Assembly: GCA_032718475.1 (NCBI GenBank)
Contig: JAUCBJ010000631.1
Coordinates: 1-29,451, forward strand
DNA from: Nemertoderma westbladi
Taxonomy: Eukaryota; Xenacoelomorpha; Nemertodermatida; Nemertodermatidae
DNA length: 29,451 nucleotides
Direction of reading: 5' to 3'
The notes under the pieces are model-generated. The model made no database searches, was not told the DNA's origin, and saw only the letters and a program-made list of their open reading frames with translations. This document shows positions 1 to 10,529 of this stretch, piece by piece (the stretch's first letter is position 1; each line of letters starts with the position of its first letter). A program made the position numbers and the translations under genes.

Positions 1-31
1 CACACACACACATACACACACACACACACAC
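1..31. repeat. (CA)n microsatellite
   Basis: Almost uninterrupted CA dinucleotides with one CATA interruption at about 11-14. The tract runs off the left edge of the window. It is followed by a GCTAAC-containing segment that resembles, in inverted orientation, the segment next to the CA tract at 4036-4057. Confidence 0.95.
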
Positions 32-399
32 CTATACCGGCAAACCACTCGAAACGCTAACGTGCTCTTTTTCGTCCAAAGTGCTAACTGTTCCAGACGC
101 ATGCAAATCAGCTATACACCTAACTATCAAATTCTCTGGAAGGTCGCTAGAGTACAAGGGTGGTAAAGACTACACATATACCATAGCCCTTTATATCTAT
201 ATAACGCGACTTTATATCTTTGTTTTGTACAGGTGCCAAAACGCGTTAGGTTACATTGCATTTAAAGGAACAGGTTAGTAAAGGAGCATGTTACAGAGGC
301 TTGTTGGTGGAACCAAAACAATAAACGAAAGTTAACACATGTTTTAAAGATTATGCAGGTCTTTATTATTTAGGTCTTTGGTCTTTGTTTTGTAGTCAC
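32..399. other. non-coding, no gene seen
   Basis: Only short chance reading frames are present. The first 50 bases carry the words GCTAACGTG and AAAGTGCTAACTG. On the opposite strand these match the TTAGCACTTTG words at 3955-4030. Nothing else is recognisable. Confidence 0.6.
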
Positions 400-1200
400 C
401 CATTTAAATCACTTTTTTCTTATTTAAATCAGATTTTTTTATTTAAATCAGATTTTATATTTAAACAATCGGAAGACTTCTGGCTTCATCAATGCACTAA
501 TGTTTAAAAAAAACCGAAAAACCGGGATCCCAGCGAAATATCGAATCTCAATTCCGACTTTTTTGGAACGGGATCCCGAAGTTTAAATGGTTAAATAAAT
601 TTGTTGAACATCTAAAAAAAGTTCCAGCAGAACGGAAATGTTTTGAATATATCTAATTTTTATTTCAGTAAACCATCCAGTAATCAATTATAAGATAATT
701 TTAATATAACTTTATCTTACTAATATTTCAGAAAATTTTAAAATAAAGTGAGTGTTACTGAAAACCTGCCTCATATACTATTAACTTTGATGAATTTAAT
801 CCAAAATTGCAATACCGATCCCGTAAAACGGGATCTCGAGAGGAATAATCCCGGTCCCGATCCCGGAAATCCCGAAAAGTCTGAATTCGAATATAAACTA
901 AATAAACAACAAACTGAATAGAACTCTAAAGTACAACTTAATTAATGGGCCTGTGAATACTGTATGGTATTGGAAATGCGAGATGATACTGTATTTTCAT
1001 GTAAATACTGTATTTAGGTAATTTGAATCATTTATTAATAATCAGTAATGCAATGTTTATCCTGGCCTTAAAGCATGATTGATAAAATTCATGATTTTAA
1101 AAAAATCAAAACTATCTGATTTTTTTTTATTTTTATATGTGATTTAAATCATGATTTAAATCAATGATTTAAATCAAATGATTTAATTCAAACAACCCTG
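400..1200. mobile_element. possible hAT-like non-autonomous DNA element
   Basis: The right part (1140-1190) is a run of TGATTTAAATCA-like 12-bp palindromes, and the segment ends in AACAACCCTG at 1191-1200, i.e. CAGGGTTGTT read on the minus strand, which resembles a hAT-type terminus. The left part (409-466) has several ATTTAAATCA words. Between them lie clusters of CGGGATCCCG-type words (about 522-576 and 815-880). I could not find a matching CAGGG left terminus or an 8-bp target duplication, and no transposase is encoded. The hAT assignment is an inference from terminal sequence style only. Confidence 0.3.
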
Positions 1201-2024
1201 CATGGGTGATAGGGAGTTGTGGCGGCGCAATTTTGTCGACAAGCCGGCACAGCATTATTAAAAATGCAGCTGCAATGCAGCATGCCGATCCTAGCTAGTT
1301 GGCATTCGGGATACCTGATTTTTCATTTTTCAGAAAAACTTGTCAAAGATTACAGTAGTGACGATATGAAACTTGGTTTTGAAAATTTCAGATCAGTATA
1401 TAGGTCTATTTATTGCAAGGGAATGTTATATTAAATTTGGTAATGGATCATCATTTTACAGTAACGGATTCAAAACAAAACTTGGGAAAAAGACTCCTGG
1501 GAAAATTCTAAGAGATACAAAATATCAAAATTTCCGTAGCTCCTATATAATAATTCAAGGCTATTCATTTGAATCAGTGCAATGAGATGAGTCATGTTTC
1601 AGTTAATGATGCAACTAATGCTTCATATTTTTCATCAAAATTATTATTATACAGTATATCTTGTGTTTTATCAGTGTCCACGATATATTAGTTAGGTGCG
1701 GCTCCAATTCTTGGACTGTGTTAATTTATTTTCCCCCGGCACTTTAGAATTATCCGGATTGGTTTTGAAACGTTGCTTTAATATGATAATTTCACTATGA
1801 CTCCTTTCGTTTCATTATCTTTTCATAAGATCAAAATTTCTAAAATGATCGCATAATTAACATTTTTATATTTAATTTCACCTACGCGGATAGAATTCAC
1901 TCAAGGGAATTATTTATGTGGGTTTAAGTTACTCTGAGCAGCCTATCATTATAGTGAATTTTAATTGTTTTGAATTTTAACAATTGTTAATTTATTAATC
2001 TGACGCATATTATATTTATTGTTT
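1201..2024. other. non-coding, no gene seen
   Basis: AT-rich sequence. Two overlapping reading frames of about 70 codons (1219-1585) show no recognisable domain and no sustained coding character. No repeat was noticed apart from its position between the element ending at 1200 and the direct repeat starting near 2025. Confidence 0.6.
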
Positions 2025-2490
2025 CACTAACTAATTTCACCAATTTACAACCCAAATTAAATTTGCCACTGTTTGAGTTTGTGTTTTATGTATTTTATTA
2101 TATCTCAACAATAGACGAAACGAGGAAATATTCTAATAACGATTGTCTATCTACACCGTATGTGTAAGTTTTCCATTTCACCATTCTTATTCGTTTCAGT
2201 CTGGGAATAAATTTCGGTTTGCCTATGTTTCATTAGACTAGTTGTCAATGTCCAGGTAAGAAACCATTAGGTTTCCATGACAATACAAAATTATCGGGTT
2301 AGGACTTTGTATAAAGTACTTTCAAAAGAAAGTATAAGTTAGGACTTTAGCGCTCCCGGAGTTTATGCAAACGGTTTTATTTTTGAGTTCGATGTGAAAT
2401 TGGTTATTTGCGAAACTGAGGGGTCTTCGCAATCAATATTTTCGGTCTTACAATCATTTAGCACTTAGTACAAATTGAATATAAGTGTGA
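2025..2490 (+). repeat. dispersed direct repeat, copy 1
   Basis: This segment is repeated in the same orientation at about 3280-3740. Landmarks in the same order are a TCACTAA...TTTCAC word, TATCTCAACAAT, AATAACGATTGTC, a block with TCCAGGTAAGAAACCAT, GTTTCCATGACAATAC, ATCGGGTTAGGACTTTGTAT, TTTAGCGC, and a tail with CGGTCTTA and AATCATTTAGCACTT. Copies differ by many substitutions and small indels, so the duplication is old. It is non-coding and the element type is unknown. Confidence 0.75.
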
Positions 2491-3279
2491 TTGACTAACC
2501 AACGAAAATTAAAATAACACGAGAGAAAGTAAAAAACATTATTGATAATAGGTAAAAAAAATTAAAATATAGCAGACAATAAAAGTCAGAAAAACCGACG
2601 TAATGATTTATGTAAAGGAACTTTCATATTTTACCGATTTATAACTGATGTTACACGAATAATGATTGAACTGTATTATTTTTTCCTGCAAATATTGTAA
2701 ATTGATAAAAGTGAAACTATAACTATTTTACATGATTGTGTGAAAGATTTCACATAAGCAGTATTTATGTACCGAGCGAGGGTGGCGAGGGATGTTTCCA
2801 TAAATATACAAGGGTCATTCATAAACGTTGACAGTGCCCTTTTCACAAAATGGTGCCATTTTGTTAAATTATGTCAATTTAAGGGCGTTCTGAATGCTTA
2901 ATTATTAGCCTTAATATTGTAATGTTTAGGAATATTAATGAAATTCATATCCTTTTTATGCAATTAATTGCAGTTGGTACATCAACTAAACTTACACTTC
3001 GCCTAAAATCAATGGTTATCAGTAATGGGAAATACTATCAATATTTGTTATAGAAGTTTATTGTTACTAAGTTAGTCGTTATTACTTAGCTGCGTTACGA
3101 GGATATCACCACATCGAGAAGTTGTTAATTTTCATAAAAATAGCGCACGTTTAGGTACGCCTATAATGCACTAATTATTGCAATTTACCAGCTATAAAAG
3201 AAAAGGCAACTTTGTGGAATAAAATTACGCATTACTCTACATAAAAACAAATAGAGTTTTCTCTTTAACCATAAAATTG
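2491..3279. other. non-coding spacer between repeat copies
   Basis: AT-rich sequence between the two copies of the ~460 bp direct repeat. I saw no reading frame with domain content, no RNA gene and no clear terminal repeats. Confidence 0.55.
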
Positions 3280-3740
3280 TCTCACTAATATTTTCACAAA
3301 TTTAGATCCTCAATGTGGGGTATCTCAACAATTAGACCGGATGAATTTTGAAATAACGATTGTCAATATATCAAGGTATTTCCATTCCACGGCAATCACT
3401 CACTACATAATAATATGTCGCCTGCGCAATAAATTGAAATACATTGTATGGATGTCCAGATAAGAAACCATCACGTTTCCATGACAATACACAGTTATCG
3501 GGTTAGGACTTTGTATAGAGTACTTTCAAAGACTATCTAAAAGTAATAAGTTAAGACTTTAGCGCCCCCGCAGTTTGTGCAAAACGCTTTTATTATTAGG
3601 TTATACGTGTACAATTGGCTATTCGCGAAACGGAGGGGTATTCGCAATTAACATTCAGCGAGTTAGCGTATTAGGGTATTTGCGGTCTTATAATCATTTA
3701 GCACTTGGTAGTTGGTACAAATGGAATGTAAGTGTAAGAA
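3280..3740 (+). repeat. dispersed direct repeat, copy 2
   Basis: Second copy of the repeat at 2025-2490, with the same landmarks in order. It has an extra AACATTCAGCGAGTTAGCG-type insertion before the CGGTCTTATAATCATTTAGCACTT end. The ~60-codon frame inside it is a chance frame. Confidence 0.75.
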
Positions 3741-3954
3741 GTGTGTTTGTAAGTTAGCATTATGGCCATTCCATACTCTTGAGTGTTTAAGTGTGTTTGA
3801 AAAGTACCAGTTCCCATAATGCCGCTAAGGGGGGCCAAATTTTTCATACATATGACACACTGGACTGCAAAAGTGGTAAAATGCTAACTTGTGGGAAATG
3901 GTCTAAAAAACGTTTTGACAAAGTTTCAGATTGCAAGGACCACGAGTTAGCACT

Positions 3955-4035
3955 TTGAGTTAGCACTTTGGAAAAGTTAGCACAATAGCGGAAAAAGAGC
4001 TTGCAAAGTTAGCCCTTTGGTATATTTGCCAACAT
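3955..4035. repeat. TTAGCACTTTG motif cluster, inverted relative to 32-90
   Basis: At least three GTTAGCAC or GTTAGCCC words occur here in close succession, two of them within the tandem pair GAGTTAGCACTTTG. The reverse complement resembles the first ~80 bases of the window, including GGCAAA, GCTAAC, CTCTTTTTC and AAAGTGCTAACT in the same order, and both are flanked by CA tracts. This could be a pair of degenerate terminal or subterminal inverted repeats, or two independent copies of one repeat. Confidence 0.5.
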
Positions 4036-4057
4036 ACACACACACACACACACACAC
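4036..4057. repeat. (CA)n microsatellite
   Basis: About eleven CA units, following the TTAGCACTTTG motif cluster. Confidence 0.9.
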
Positions 4058-4904
4058 CCCTCTTTGTACAACCCCCATTCTGGGGACCGTTATTTCTATC
4101 GGTCGGTTCTGGGGTCGATATTGATTTCCTTATAACTTCTTTATTCTTGGTTTAAATTAAATTATTTTGGCACCAATAGACTCAGGAGACCATTTTACGT
4201 CATTCTATTGTTTCAAAATTTATCAACTCTAAAGATTGCTTATTTGTTACTCATGGGTTGAAGTGGGGACATCATACATACACATTTCACTGGTGTGTTT
4301 AAGTTTTTGTCCAATCACGACCCGGTCCCCAGTGTGATTGAGCACATTTCAGGTAGAGTATACACAATCATTAACTCTACCGAATGTTAAACATTAAACA
4401 ATGTGCTGCCGCGTCAGACGATATGTGATTGGATAACAAATAATGTTCTGGAATATTGTTGAGAAATAGAAAGGGTTCAATGGGCAGCCATAATCTTAAA
4501 ATCCTTGTATTCGTAACTAACTCTGCAATATGATTTTGATGTGAGGAAACAATACGTAGATTTCCTTTTTGCTGCCAATTTTAACTAAATATTTTAATAT
4601 TTTTATTGCTATTTGTGATAATAATCAAAATAACCAATGAACTTGAAATAAATAATTAACTAAACCTGAGATACATTCATTTAATTTCGCAGCATAGTGC
4701 CTAATAATTGTAGGTATATTATTGACTACATGATGTTCGTAACATTATTACAGTCAGATAATATAGTTAAATGCTTTAATTCTGAATTACTTAATATATA
4801 AGAAGAAAACAATACATGTATTATTTCATTTCTAAAATTTATATTTTAATAAGCGATTCATTTATTTCGTACTGAATATGGAGAAAAAATGATGTTGATG
4901 TAGA
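4058..4904. other. non-coding with scattered GGGGAC/GTCCCC words
   Basis: No convincing gene. The words TTCTGGGGACCG, GTGGGGACATC and CGGTCCCCAGTG recur at 4078-4335, hinting that this is a diverged outer part of the repeat family whose core is at 4905-5012. The remainder is AT-rich. Confidence 0.5.
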
Positions 4905-5012
4905 TTTCATTTTAGCTACCAATTCATTCCGGGGACGTCCCCGGATTGTTAATCGTCCCCGGTTTGTCGTTGTGTATTCATGCAATTGTCCCCGGTATGA
5001 ATCAGGTACAAC
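4905..5012 (+). repeat. GTCCCC-rich repeat, copy 1, with 16-bp palindrome
   Basis: The core CCGGGGACGTCCCCGG (about 4926-4941) is a perfect 16-bp palindrome. It is followed by two more TCCCCGG words (ATCGTCCCCGG and TTGTCCCCGGT) spaced by about 20-35 bases. Nearly the same ~85 bp occurs at about 8822-8905 in the same orientation, with GTAGATTYCATTTT upstream in both. The frame of 79 codons on the minus strand through this region is not supported as a gene. Confidence 0.8.
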
Positions 5013-5531
5013 GTAATCCTGTGTATTCCGTATCCGTATGTAATGTATATTTTTGAATACATATGATTGCATGAACATATCAAGTAGGATAGGGTACTAA
5101 GCAAGTTAAATTCTTTAGTACTAAATACATAAGAATGAAAACATACGATACGTTGGCCTAGGTATTATTTTAAGGCCCCGGTAGCGCTACATGGCCATAA
5201 TTTTTTTATTGCCTTGTTAGAGCAACTTCTCATTGTCAGAAACGAAAATAACTTTGTATGAAGGTCAATGGAAGATTTGTAATTATGAATAAAAATAAAA
5301 AATTCAAATTCAAATTACCGATACCGATCGAAATACCATTCCGAGATAATTGCCTTTAAAATTTGAACCTTCCCGCGTCAAAATTGTCTGTTAATATGTG
5401 AGAAAGTCTGTCAATATATATATATATCAACAAGAAAGCATAAAACCATGCTAAGAATTTTGCTATGGGGGTTTTCCTGATCACTGATTTCATTTTTGAG
5501 GTCAGTTTTCAATTTTAATGAAATCTAGTTT
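5013..5531. other. non-coding, AT-rich, with a short (TA)n tract
   Basis: Contains a (TA)n run at about 5413-5427 and AT-rich sequence. No coding signal or RNA gene is seen. Confidence 0.6.
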
Positions 5532-6205
5532 GTGAGTGGGGCAGGGTTGTCGGAGGTTGAAGGAGTGGGTGGGGCAGGGTTGTCGGAGGTTGAAGGAGTG
5601 GGTGGGGCAGGGTTGTCGGAGTTTAAAAGAATGAGTGGGGCCGGGTTGTCGGAGGTTGAAGGTGTAGATAGGGCAGGGTCATTAGAGTTTAAAGGAGTGG
5701 GTGGGGCAGGGTCGTCGGAGTTTAAAGGAGTGAGTGGGGCAGGGTTGTCGGAGTTTAAAGGAGTGAGTGGGGCAGGGTTGTCGGAGGTTGAAGGAGTGGG
5801 TGGGGCAGGGTCGTTGAAGGTTGAAGGAGTGGGTGGGGCAGGGTCGTTGGAGGTTGAAGGAGTGGGAGGGGCAGGGTCGTTGAAGGTTGAAGGAGTGGGT
5901 GGCGCAGGGTCGTTGAAGGTTGAAGGAGTGGGTGGGACAGGGTTGTCGGAGGTTGAAGGAGTGGGTGGGGGCAGGGTTGTCGGAGTTTTAAGTAGTGAGT
6001 AGGACAGGGTTGTCGGAGTTTAAAGGAGTGGGTGGGGCAGGGTTGTCGGAGGTTGAAGGAGTGGGTGGGGCTGGGTTGTCGGAGTTTAAAGGAGTGGGTG
6101 GGGCAGGGTCATTGGAGTTTAAAGGAGTGGGTGGGGCAGGGTTGTCGGAGGTTGAAGGAGTGGGTGGGGCTGGGTCGTTGGAGGAGGTTAGGGTTTGGGG
6201 GCAAG
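5532..6205 (+). repeat. 33-bp G-rich minisatellite (about 20 units)
   Basis: The unit reads approximately GTGGGTGGGGCAGGG followed by TTGTCGGAGGTTGAAGGA. Variant units use GTCGTTGAAGG or GGAGTTTAAAGG. Because 33 is a multiple of three, the array stays open as an 11-residue repeat (GVGGAGLSEVE-like) for 156 codons. That frame begins at GTG, has no flanking coding sequence and breaks where unit length drifts near 5970-6000, so I do not call a protein. The top strand has regularly spaced runs of three or four G, compatible with G-quadruplex folding. The array directly abuts the truncated 5' end of the RTE fragment. Confidence 0.9.
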
Positions 6206-6225
6206 GTTAACTGCGTCTGTTGTTG

Positions 6226-8100
6226 TTATTACCTCTACAAGACAAGGCGCAGAAAGAGTCTCGACTCAAACAGACTACAGCGGCCAAGAATGCAGTTAAG
6301 GTTGCATCTAGGTCCCTGAACAGGCAGTACTATGTTAATTTACAGGAGCTAATAAACCAACAGGTTGATGCCATCAATGATGCTGACGACAGCAGGCAAT
6401 CATCCCAGGCATGGAGATCGATCAACTTGCTTGCTGGTCGAAAAAGCCAACCAACCACCAAGGTTAAGGCTGAATCACCAGCCGATCGCATCAATGGTTG
6501 GAAAGCCCACTTTGAAAAGCTCCTCAATAATGACAGGGTATTGCCTGATAACTTTATAGAAGTAAAAGTGTCTGAGTCTGTACTCCCAGATATTCCCATT
6601 GGTGATATCTCCTTTGCAGAAGTGAAGGCTGCTGCAAAGAGCATTAAGACCAATCGTGCCAGTGGAGTAGATGGTGTTCCCCCTGAGGTCTTTAAAATAC
6701 CTGAGTGTTTAAAGCTCATCTATCCCATCCTAGTAGACATGTACCGAACAACAAGAGTCCCACAAGAAATGGAAACAAATAAGTTGGTGCCAGTTCCCAA
6801 GAAGGGCAACCTAACACTCTATGTTTCTTTTCGGCGAATCTCATTGATCTCGATTGCTGCAAAGCTATACAATAGAATTATATTAAATCGCATCAGGGAT
6901 CCCATTGAGAGACTGCTCCGTGGAAATCAGAATGTGTTCCGTAAAGGTCGTGGGACCATGGAGCCCATTTTGGTACTTAGAAGGATAATTCAAAAGTTAT
7001 CAAAAAAGAAAGAAAGGCATCTGGCTGTTATCTTTGTTGACTTCTTCAAGGCCTTTGATTCAGTCTCTCGCTCACGTATGTTCAGCACACTTTCATTATA
7101 TGGGATTCCTGATGAAATTATTGCAGCAATAAGATCAGTATACGATGGTTCGACAACATTTGTGTCTACTGTTGACGGTGACAGAACCATTTGAAGTGTT
7201 ATGGGGCGTCCTCCAAGGAGACACACTTGCACCATTCTTGTTCATAATTGTTGTTGAATATGTTCTACTCATGTCCTTAGATCATCATAATGATGATGGG
7301 GTGATGATAACTCCACCTACTGGCTCCATAAGTCGAAGAAATCCTGCCAAGTACCTAACTAATCTAGACTTTGCTGATGACTTAGGAGTACTCTCAGAAT
7401 CACGAGAGGGAGCCCAACGGCTCCTCAGCTCATTAGAACATGCTGCTTCTAGTGTTGGTCTTTTTATTAACTCCAGAAAGACCAAAATTTTGACAGTTAA
7501 CTTTGAAAGTCCTCAGCAAGTCTCTGATCGGATGAGCATAAGCTCAAAGATAGTTTGCTTGAGCATGTGGATGTCTTCTGTTACCTGGGATCATGGATCC
7601 GGAAGTCAGGTGAGGACCTTCGAATATGTAAGGGAAAGGCATGGGCAGCCTTGAATAGGCTTTCCAGGATATGGAAGTCACCGAGAATTAATCGGACAAT
7701 TAAGGTCCGATTATTTAGAGCAGCAGTAGTTCCAGTACTCCTCTATGGGAGTCAATGCTGGGCTCTAACTGCTGAGGACACCAAATCTCTGAATGGCACA
7801 TTCACAAGAATGCTACGCCGGGTTCATTGTGTCAAGTACAATGCACACATCTCCAACCAGACACTATATAACATTGGAGGTGTCTCATTGGTTCCCCCAA
7901 GCTTGACACTAGAACAAAATTGCCTCCGCTTTGCACGACATTGCTTTCGCCGTGAGGACCAGCCAGTGCATAATCTTGTACTTTGGCAGCCTCATGGAGT
8001 GAATAAGCATGGTGGACAGCCCATGACTTTCTTGAGACGCATCTTAAAGGACACTGGCATGACTTATTTATCCGGCATTGAGTAACTGTGACATGGTCTG
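6226..8100 (+). pseudogene. RTE-type LINE, 5'-truncated: RT domain and C-terminus (copy A)
   Basis: Non-LTR reverse transcriptase remnant of the RTE group. Homology to copy B begins at GGCGCAGAAAGAGTC near 6246, next to a 5-bp ACAAG duplication. Three frames carry consecutive parts. Frame one (to 7194) has the pre-RT linker, the block with NRASGVDGVPPE, the NQNVFRKGRGT block (usual G replaced by V) and the catalytic VDFFKAFDSV (7029-7065). Frame two (7195 to about 7555) has GVLQGDTLAPFLF and the FADD active site (7370-7381). Frame three (7555-8085) has the C-terminal KGKAWAALNRLSRIWKS and LLYGSQCWAL region. Two frameshifts, near 7190 and 7555, and loss of the endonuclease make it inactive. 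The 3' end is near 8100; no poly-A or simple tail is obvious. Confidence 0.93.
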
Positions 8101-8791
8101 TGGTGATTCTCAAGAAGATAAAAACAATCTATGCAATTCTGATAGTGGTTCGGAAAATGTTTCTGGTAAAGATGATATGGATGTATTTCCAAGTAACTGA
8201 ATTTGAATTTGAGTCAGAATCCGCTTATACAATTTATAGCAAGAAAACGAAACGTAACGTTCTTAATGAATGTCCTTCATGAACCACTTTCAATTGTATA
8301 TTGCAAATGTATATCAAGTTGTTTATCAGGAAAATTTGTCATAAAATTATACATTCGAACGATTCGGGCGCCATATTCTGCTTTAAAACACGATTACTAA
8401 AGTATTTGATTTCCAAATTGGCACATTCGACATATATATTCTACTTACTTAAAATTAATCTCTACGTTTTAGGTGACAATGAATTCCTAGTCCCCATTTT
8501 GAACCATGCCACACATACTGCTGCGATTGGTCAAAATGTTAAATTAGATCACAAAATATTAATTACATTGTAGATTCCAGTCCCCACATTGAACAACAGC
8601 ACCCATACTACAACGTGTGTTTGGAATGTTATATTAACTGTATGGAAAAGGGGACACTTGAAACTATCGCATTATACTGGGGTCAGTGAAATTTTCAAAA
8701 CTCAAACACAAATTTACACACGTATTTGACAGGTTTGGGTGGAACAGGGGACATCGCCGAAATGATCTGAAATTTTCAGAATCCATTAATT
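8101..8791. other. non-coding; short acidic frame at its left end
   Basis: Directly after copy A an open frame from 8081 to the TGA at 8198-8200 (39 codons, rich in S, D, N, G) continues past the LINE stop in another frame. Its first residues resemble the end of the LINE, and the rest is unrecognised. The remainder is AT-rich with several GTCCCC/GGGGAC words (8491-8760), like those around 4078-4335. No gene is supported. Confidence 0.45.
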
Positions 8792-8905
8792 TTAGTACGT
8801 AGATTCCATTTTTGATATCTTTTCATTCCGGGGACGTCCCCGGATTGTAAATCGTCCCCGGTTTGTCGCTGTGTATTCATGCAATTGTCCCCTGTTTGAA
8901 CCAGT
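8792..8905 (+). repeat. GTCCCC-rich repeat, copy 2, with 16-bp palindrome
   Basis: Contains the same perfect palindrome CCGGGGACGTCCCCGG (about 8827-8842), followed by AATCGTCCCCGGTTTGTCG and CATGCAATTGTCCCC, closely matching 4905-5012. It ends where the CA microsatellite begins. The frame opposite it is a microsatellite translation, not a gene. Confidence 0.8.
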
Positions 8906-8910
8906 TCACC

Positions 8911-8980
8911 TACACACCCCCCCACACACACACACACACACACACACACCCCCCAACACACACACACACACACACACATA
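8911..8980. repeat. interrupted (CA)n microsatellite with C-runs
   Basis: Two long CA blocks separated by CCCCCC, preceded by a run of seven C. Reading frames on both strands through it are simple-repeat artefacts. Confidence 0.95.
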
Positions 8981-9321
8981 ACCACATCGTGTTTTTGAAC
9001 GGCTCAACTCTTGACAAGAACTACCCTGGCCTATTAATAGCCAGGTTCGTTATAATCTTGAACATTTTTCGACCAGGTCAATGAGGATCCTGCGATATTC
9101 CAGAGGCTTCGCATCAAACTTATCTAATCTATTTTTACAGCTGAGACCAAACATACTGGGAAGATAACGGCTAAAGGAGTGCTGGGTACGTTCAAATATG
9201 GTTATATCTTATCAAGATAGGGACACCATATCGAACTGTTATGTTCAATTGTAGGCCTGGCGTAGGTACAATACAACCCCCATTGGAAGGCTGCATTACG
9301 ATGCATTGGACAAAATAGGAC
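8981..9321. other. non-coding; possible short coding remnant on minus strand
   Basis: On the minus strand about 51 codons are open from 9208 to a TAA at 9053-9055 or so. The translation has an ordinary amino-acid mix with many charged residues (for example LEYRRILIDLVEKCSRL), so it may be the C-terminus of an element protein I do not recognise. A near-palindrome CCTGGCCTATTAATAGCCAGG-like word (20-21 bases) sits at about 9025-9045. Nothing else is seen. Confidence 0.3.
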
Positions 9322-10518
9322 CAAATAAAATTGGACCAAATCTCTAACCGCATCATCCGTTGCCACTTCTCATGTTCTGGAAGACTGGCTAAGAAATTTA
9401 GTAAGGTGGTTCTGATTGTGTGCTACACTCCAACTAGTGTTGAACCTGTAGAGGAAGTGGAAAATTTCTACCACAATCTACAAGCAGCTACTGATGGAGT
9501 GGATCAGCATGCATTCTTAACATTCCTGGGAGACTTTAATGCAAGTCTGCTTCAATCACCTACATCGCCCTGGGTCTATAGCAATAGTGTCAACCGAAAT
9601 TCCGTCCATCTTCAGGATTTTATCTCTGGAAATGGAGTGTTTTCGGCTGGAACCCAGTGCAAGAAGCGAACTGGAAAGCTATGGACTCATAGTGGAACCA
9701 GTGGTCACAAGTACCAGATAGACCATATTTTGTTTCGTAGGAAGTACAGGAGCTCTATACAAGACTGTAATGCATTTACACTTCGACCCTTCTCCAGTGA
9801 TCACCGCCTTATTGTGGCCAAGGTAAGACTTAGTCTGCGTGCTAGCAGAACAACGAAATCTGCCTTGCCGCGGCATGACTGGTCCTCTCTGTTGCTACAG
9901 CCAAGTGTGAGATCCAGCTTCACACTACAGCTGAGCAAAAGGTATGAGGTTCTTTAGATAGCAGCTGCAGAAACAGTTCCTGTATATCCTGGAAACAGGA
10001 AACGGGCACCCTGGACTGACAACAAAATCCAGAAGGACCGAAATGACCTATATAAGGCGCAGAAAGAGTCCCGACTCAAACAGACTACAGCGGCCAAGAA
10101 TGCAGTTAAGGTTGCATCTAGGACCCTGAAAAGGCAGTACTCTGTTAATCTACAGGAGCTAATAAACCAACAGGTTGATGCCATCAATGATGCCGACGAC
10201 AGCAGGCTATCATCCCAGGCATGGAAATCGATATACTTGCTTCCTGGGCGGAAAAGTCAACCAACCACCAAGGTTAAGGCTGAATCACCAGCCAATCGCC
10301 TCAATGGTTGGAAGGCCCACTTTGAAAAGCTCCTCAATAATGACAATCCTGATAACTTTATAGAAGTAAAAGTGTCTGAGTCTGTACTCCCAGATTTTCC
10401 CATTGGCGATATCTCCTTTGCAGAAGTGAAGGCTGCTGCAAAAAGCATTAAGACCAATCGTGCCAGTGGAGTAGATGGTGTTCCCCCTGAGGTCTTTAAA
10501 ATACCTGAGTGTTTAAAG
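9322..10518 (+). pseudogene. RTE-type LINE fragment: endonuclease C-half, linker and RT start (copy B)
   Basis: One frame is open from about 9331 through 10518 apart from a single TAG at 9955-9957. It carries the C-half of an APE-type endonuclease: LGDFNASL (about 9524-9550), YQIDHILFRRKYRSS (about 9714-9755) and the SSDHRLIVAKV histidine block (about 9793-9825). The linker and the first RT block NRASGVDGVPPEVFKIPE follow. The last ~470 bp nearly match copy A (6246-6713), with one small deletion (RVLPDN versus NPDN) and scattered substitutions. The endonuclease N-half is missing upstream and RT stops abruptly at 10518, where another LINE begins. Inactive by truncation and one nonsense codon. 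Confidence 0.9.
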
Positions 10519-10529
10519 AACACTCAGGT
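10503..10529. repeat. 11-bp inverted repeat at a LINE-LINE junction
   Basis: ACCTGAGTGTT (10503-10513), loop TAAAG, AACACTCAGGT (10519-10529): perfect arms. The left arm and loop belong to RTE copy B, because the same bases occur in copy A near 6700. The right arm is the first sequence of the next LINE fragment. The hairpin therefore straddles the chimeric join. Confidence 0.85.

Noticed and set aside
5532-6205. CRISPR-like array
   Set aside because: Units are head-to-tail without spacers, in eukaryotic DNA. It is a minisatellite.
5532-6319. 156-, 71- and 95-codon frames with GVGGAGLSEVE repeats
   Set aside because: They are translations of the 33-bp minisatellite, without a convincing start, flanking exon or stable frame.
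8776-9084. Frames on both strands with VCVCVC or THTHTH repeats
   Set aside because: Translation of the CA microsatellite.
6330-10523. Minus-strand frames of 65-129 codons opposite the RTE copies
   Set aside because: Shadows of the plus-strand LINE coding sequence.
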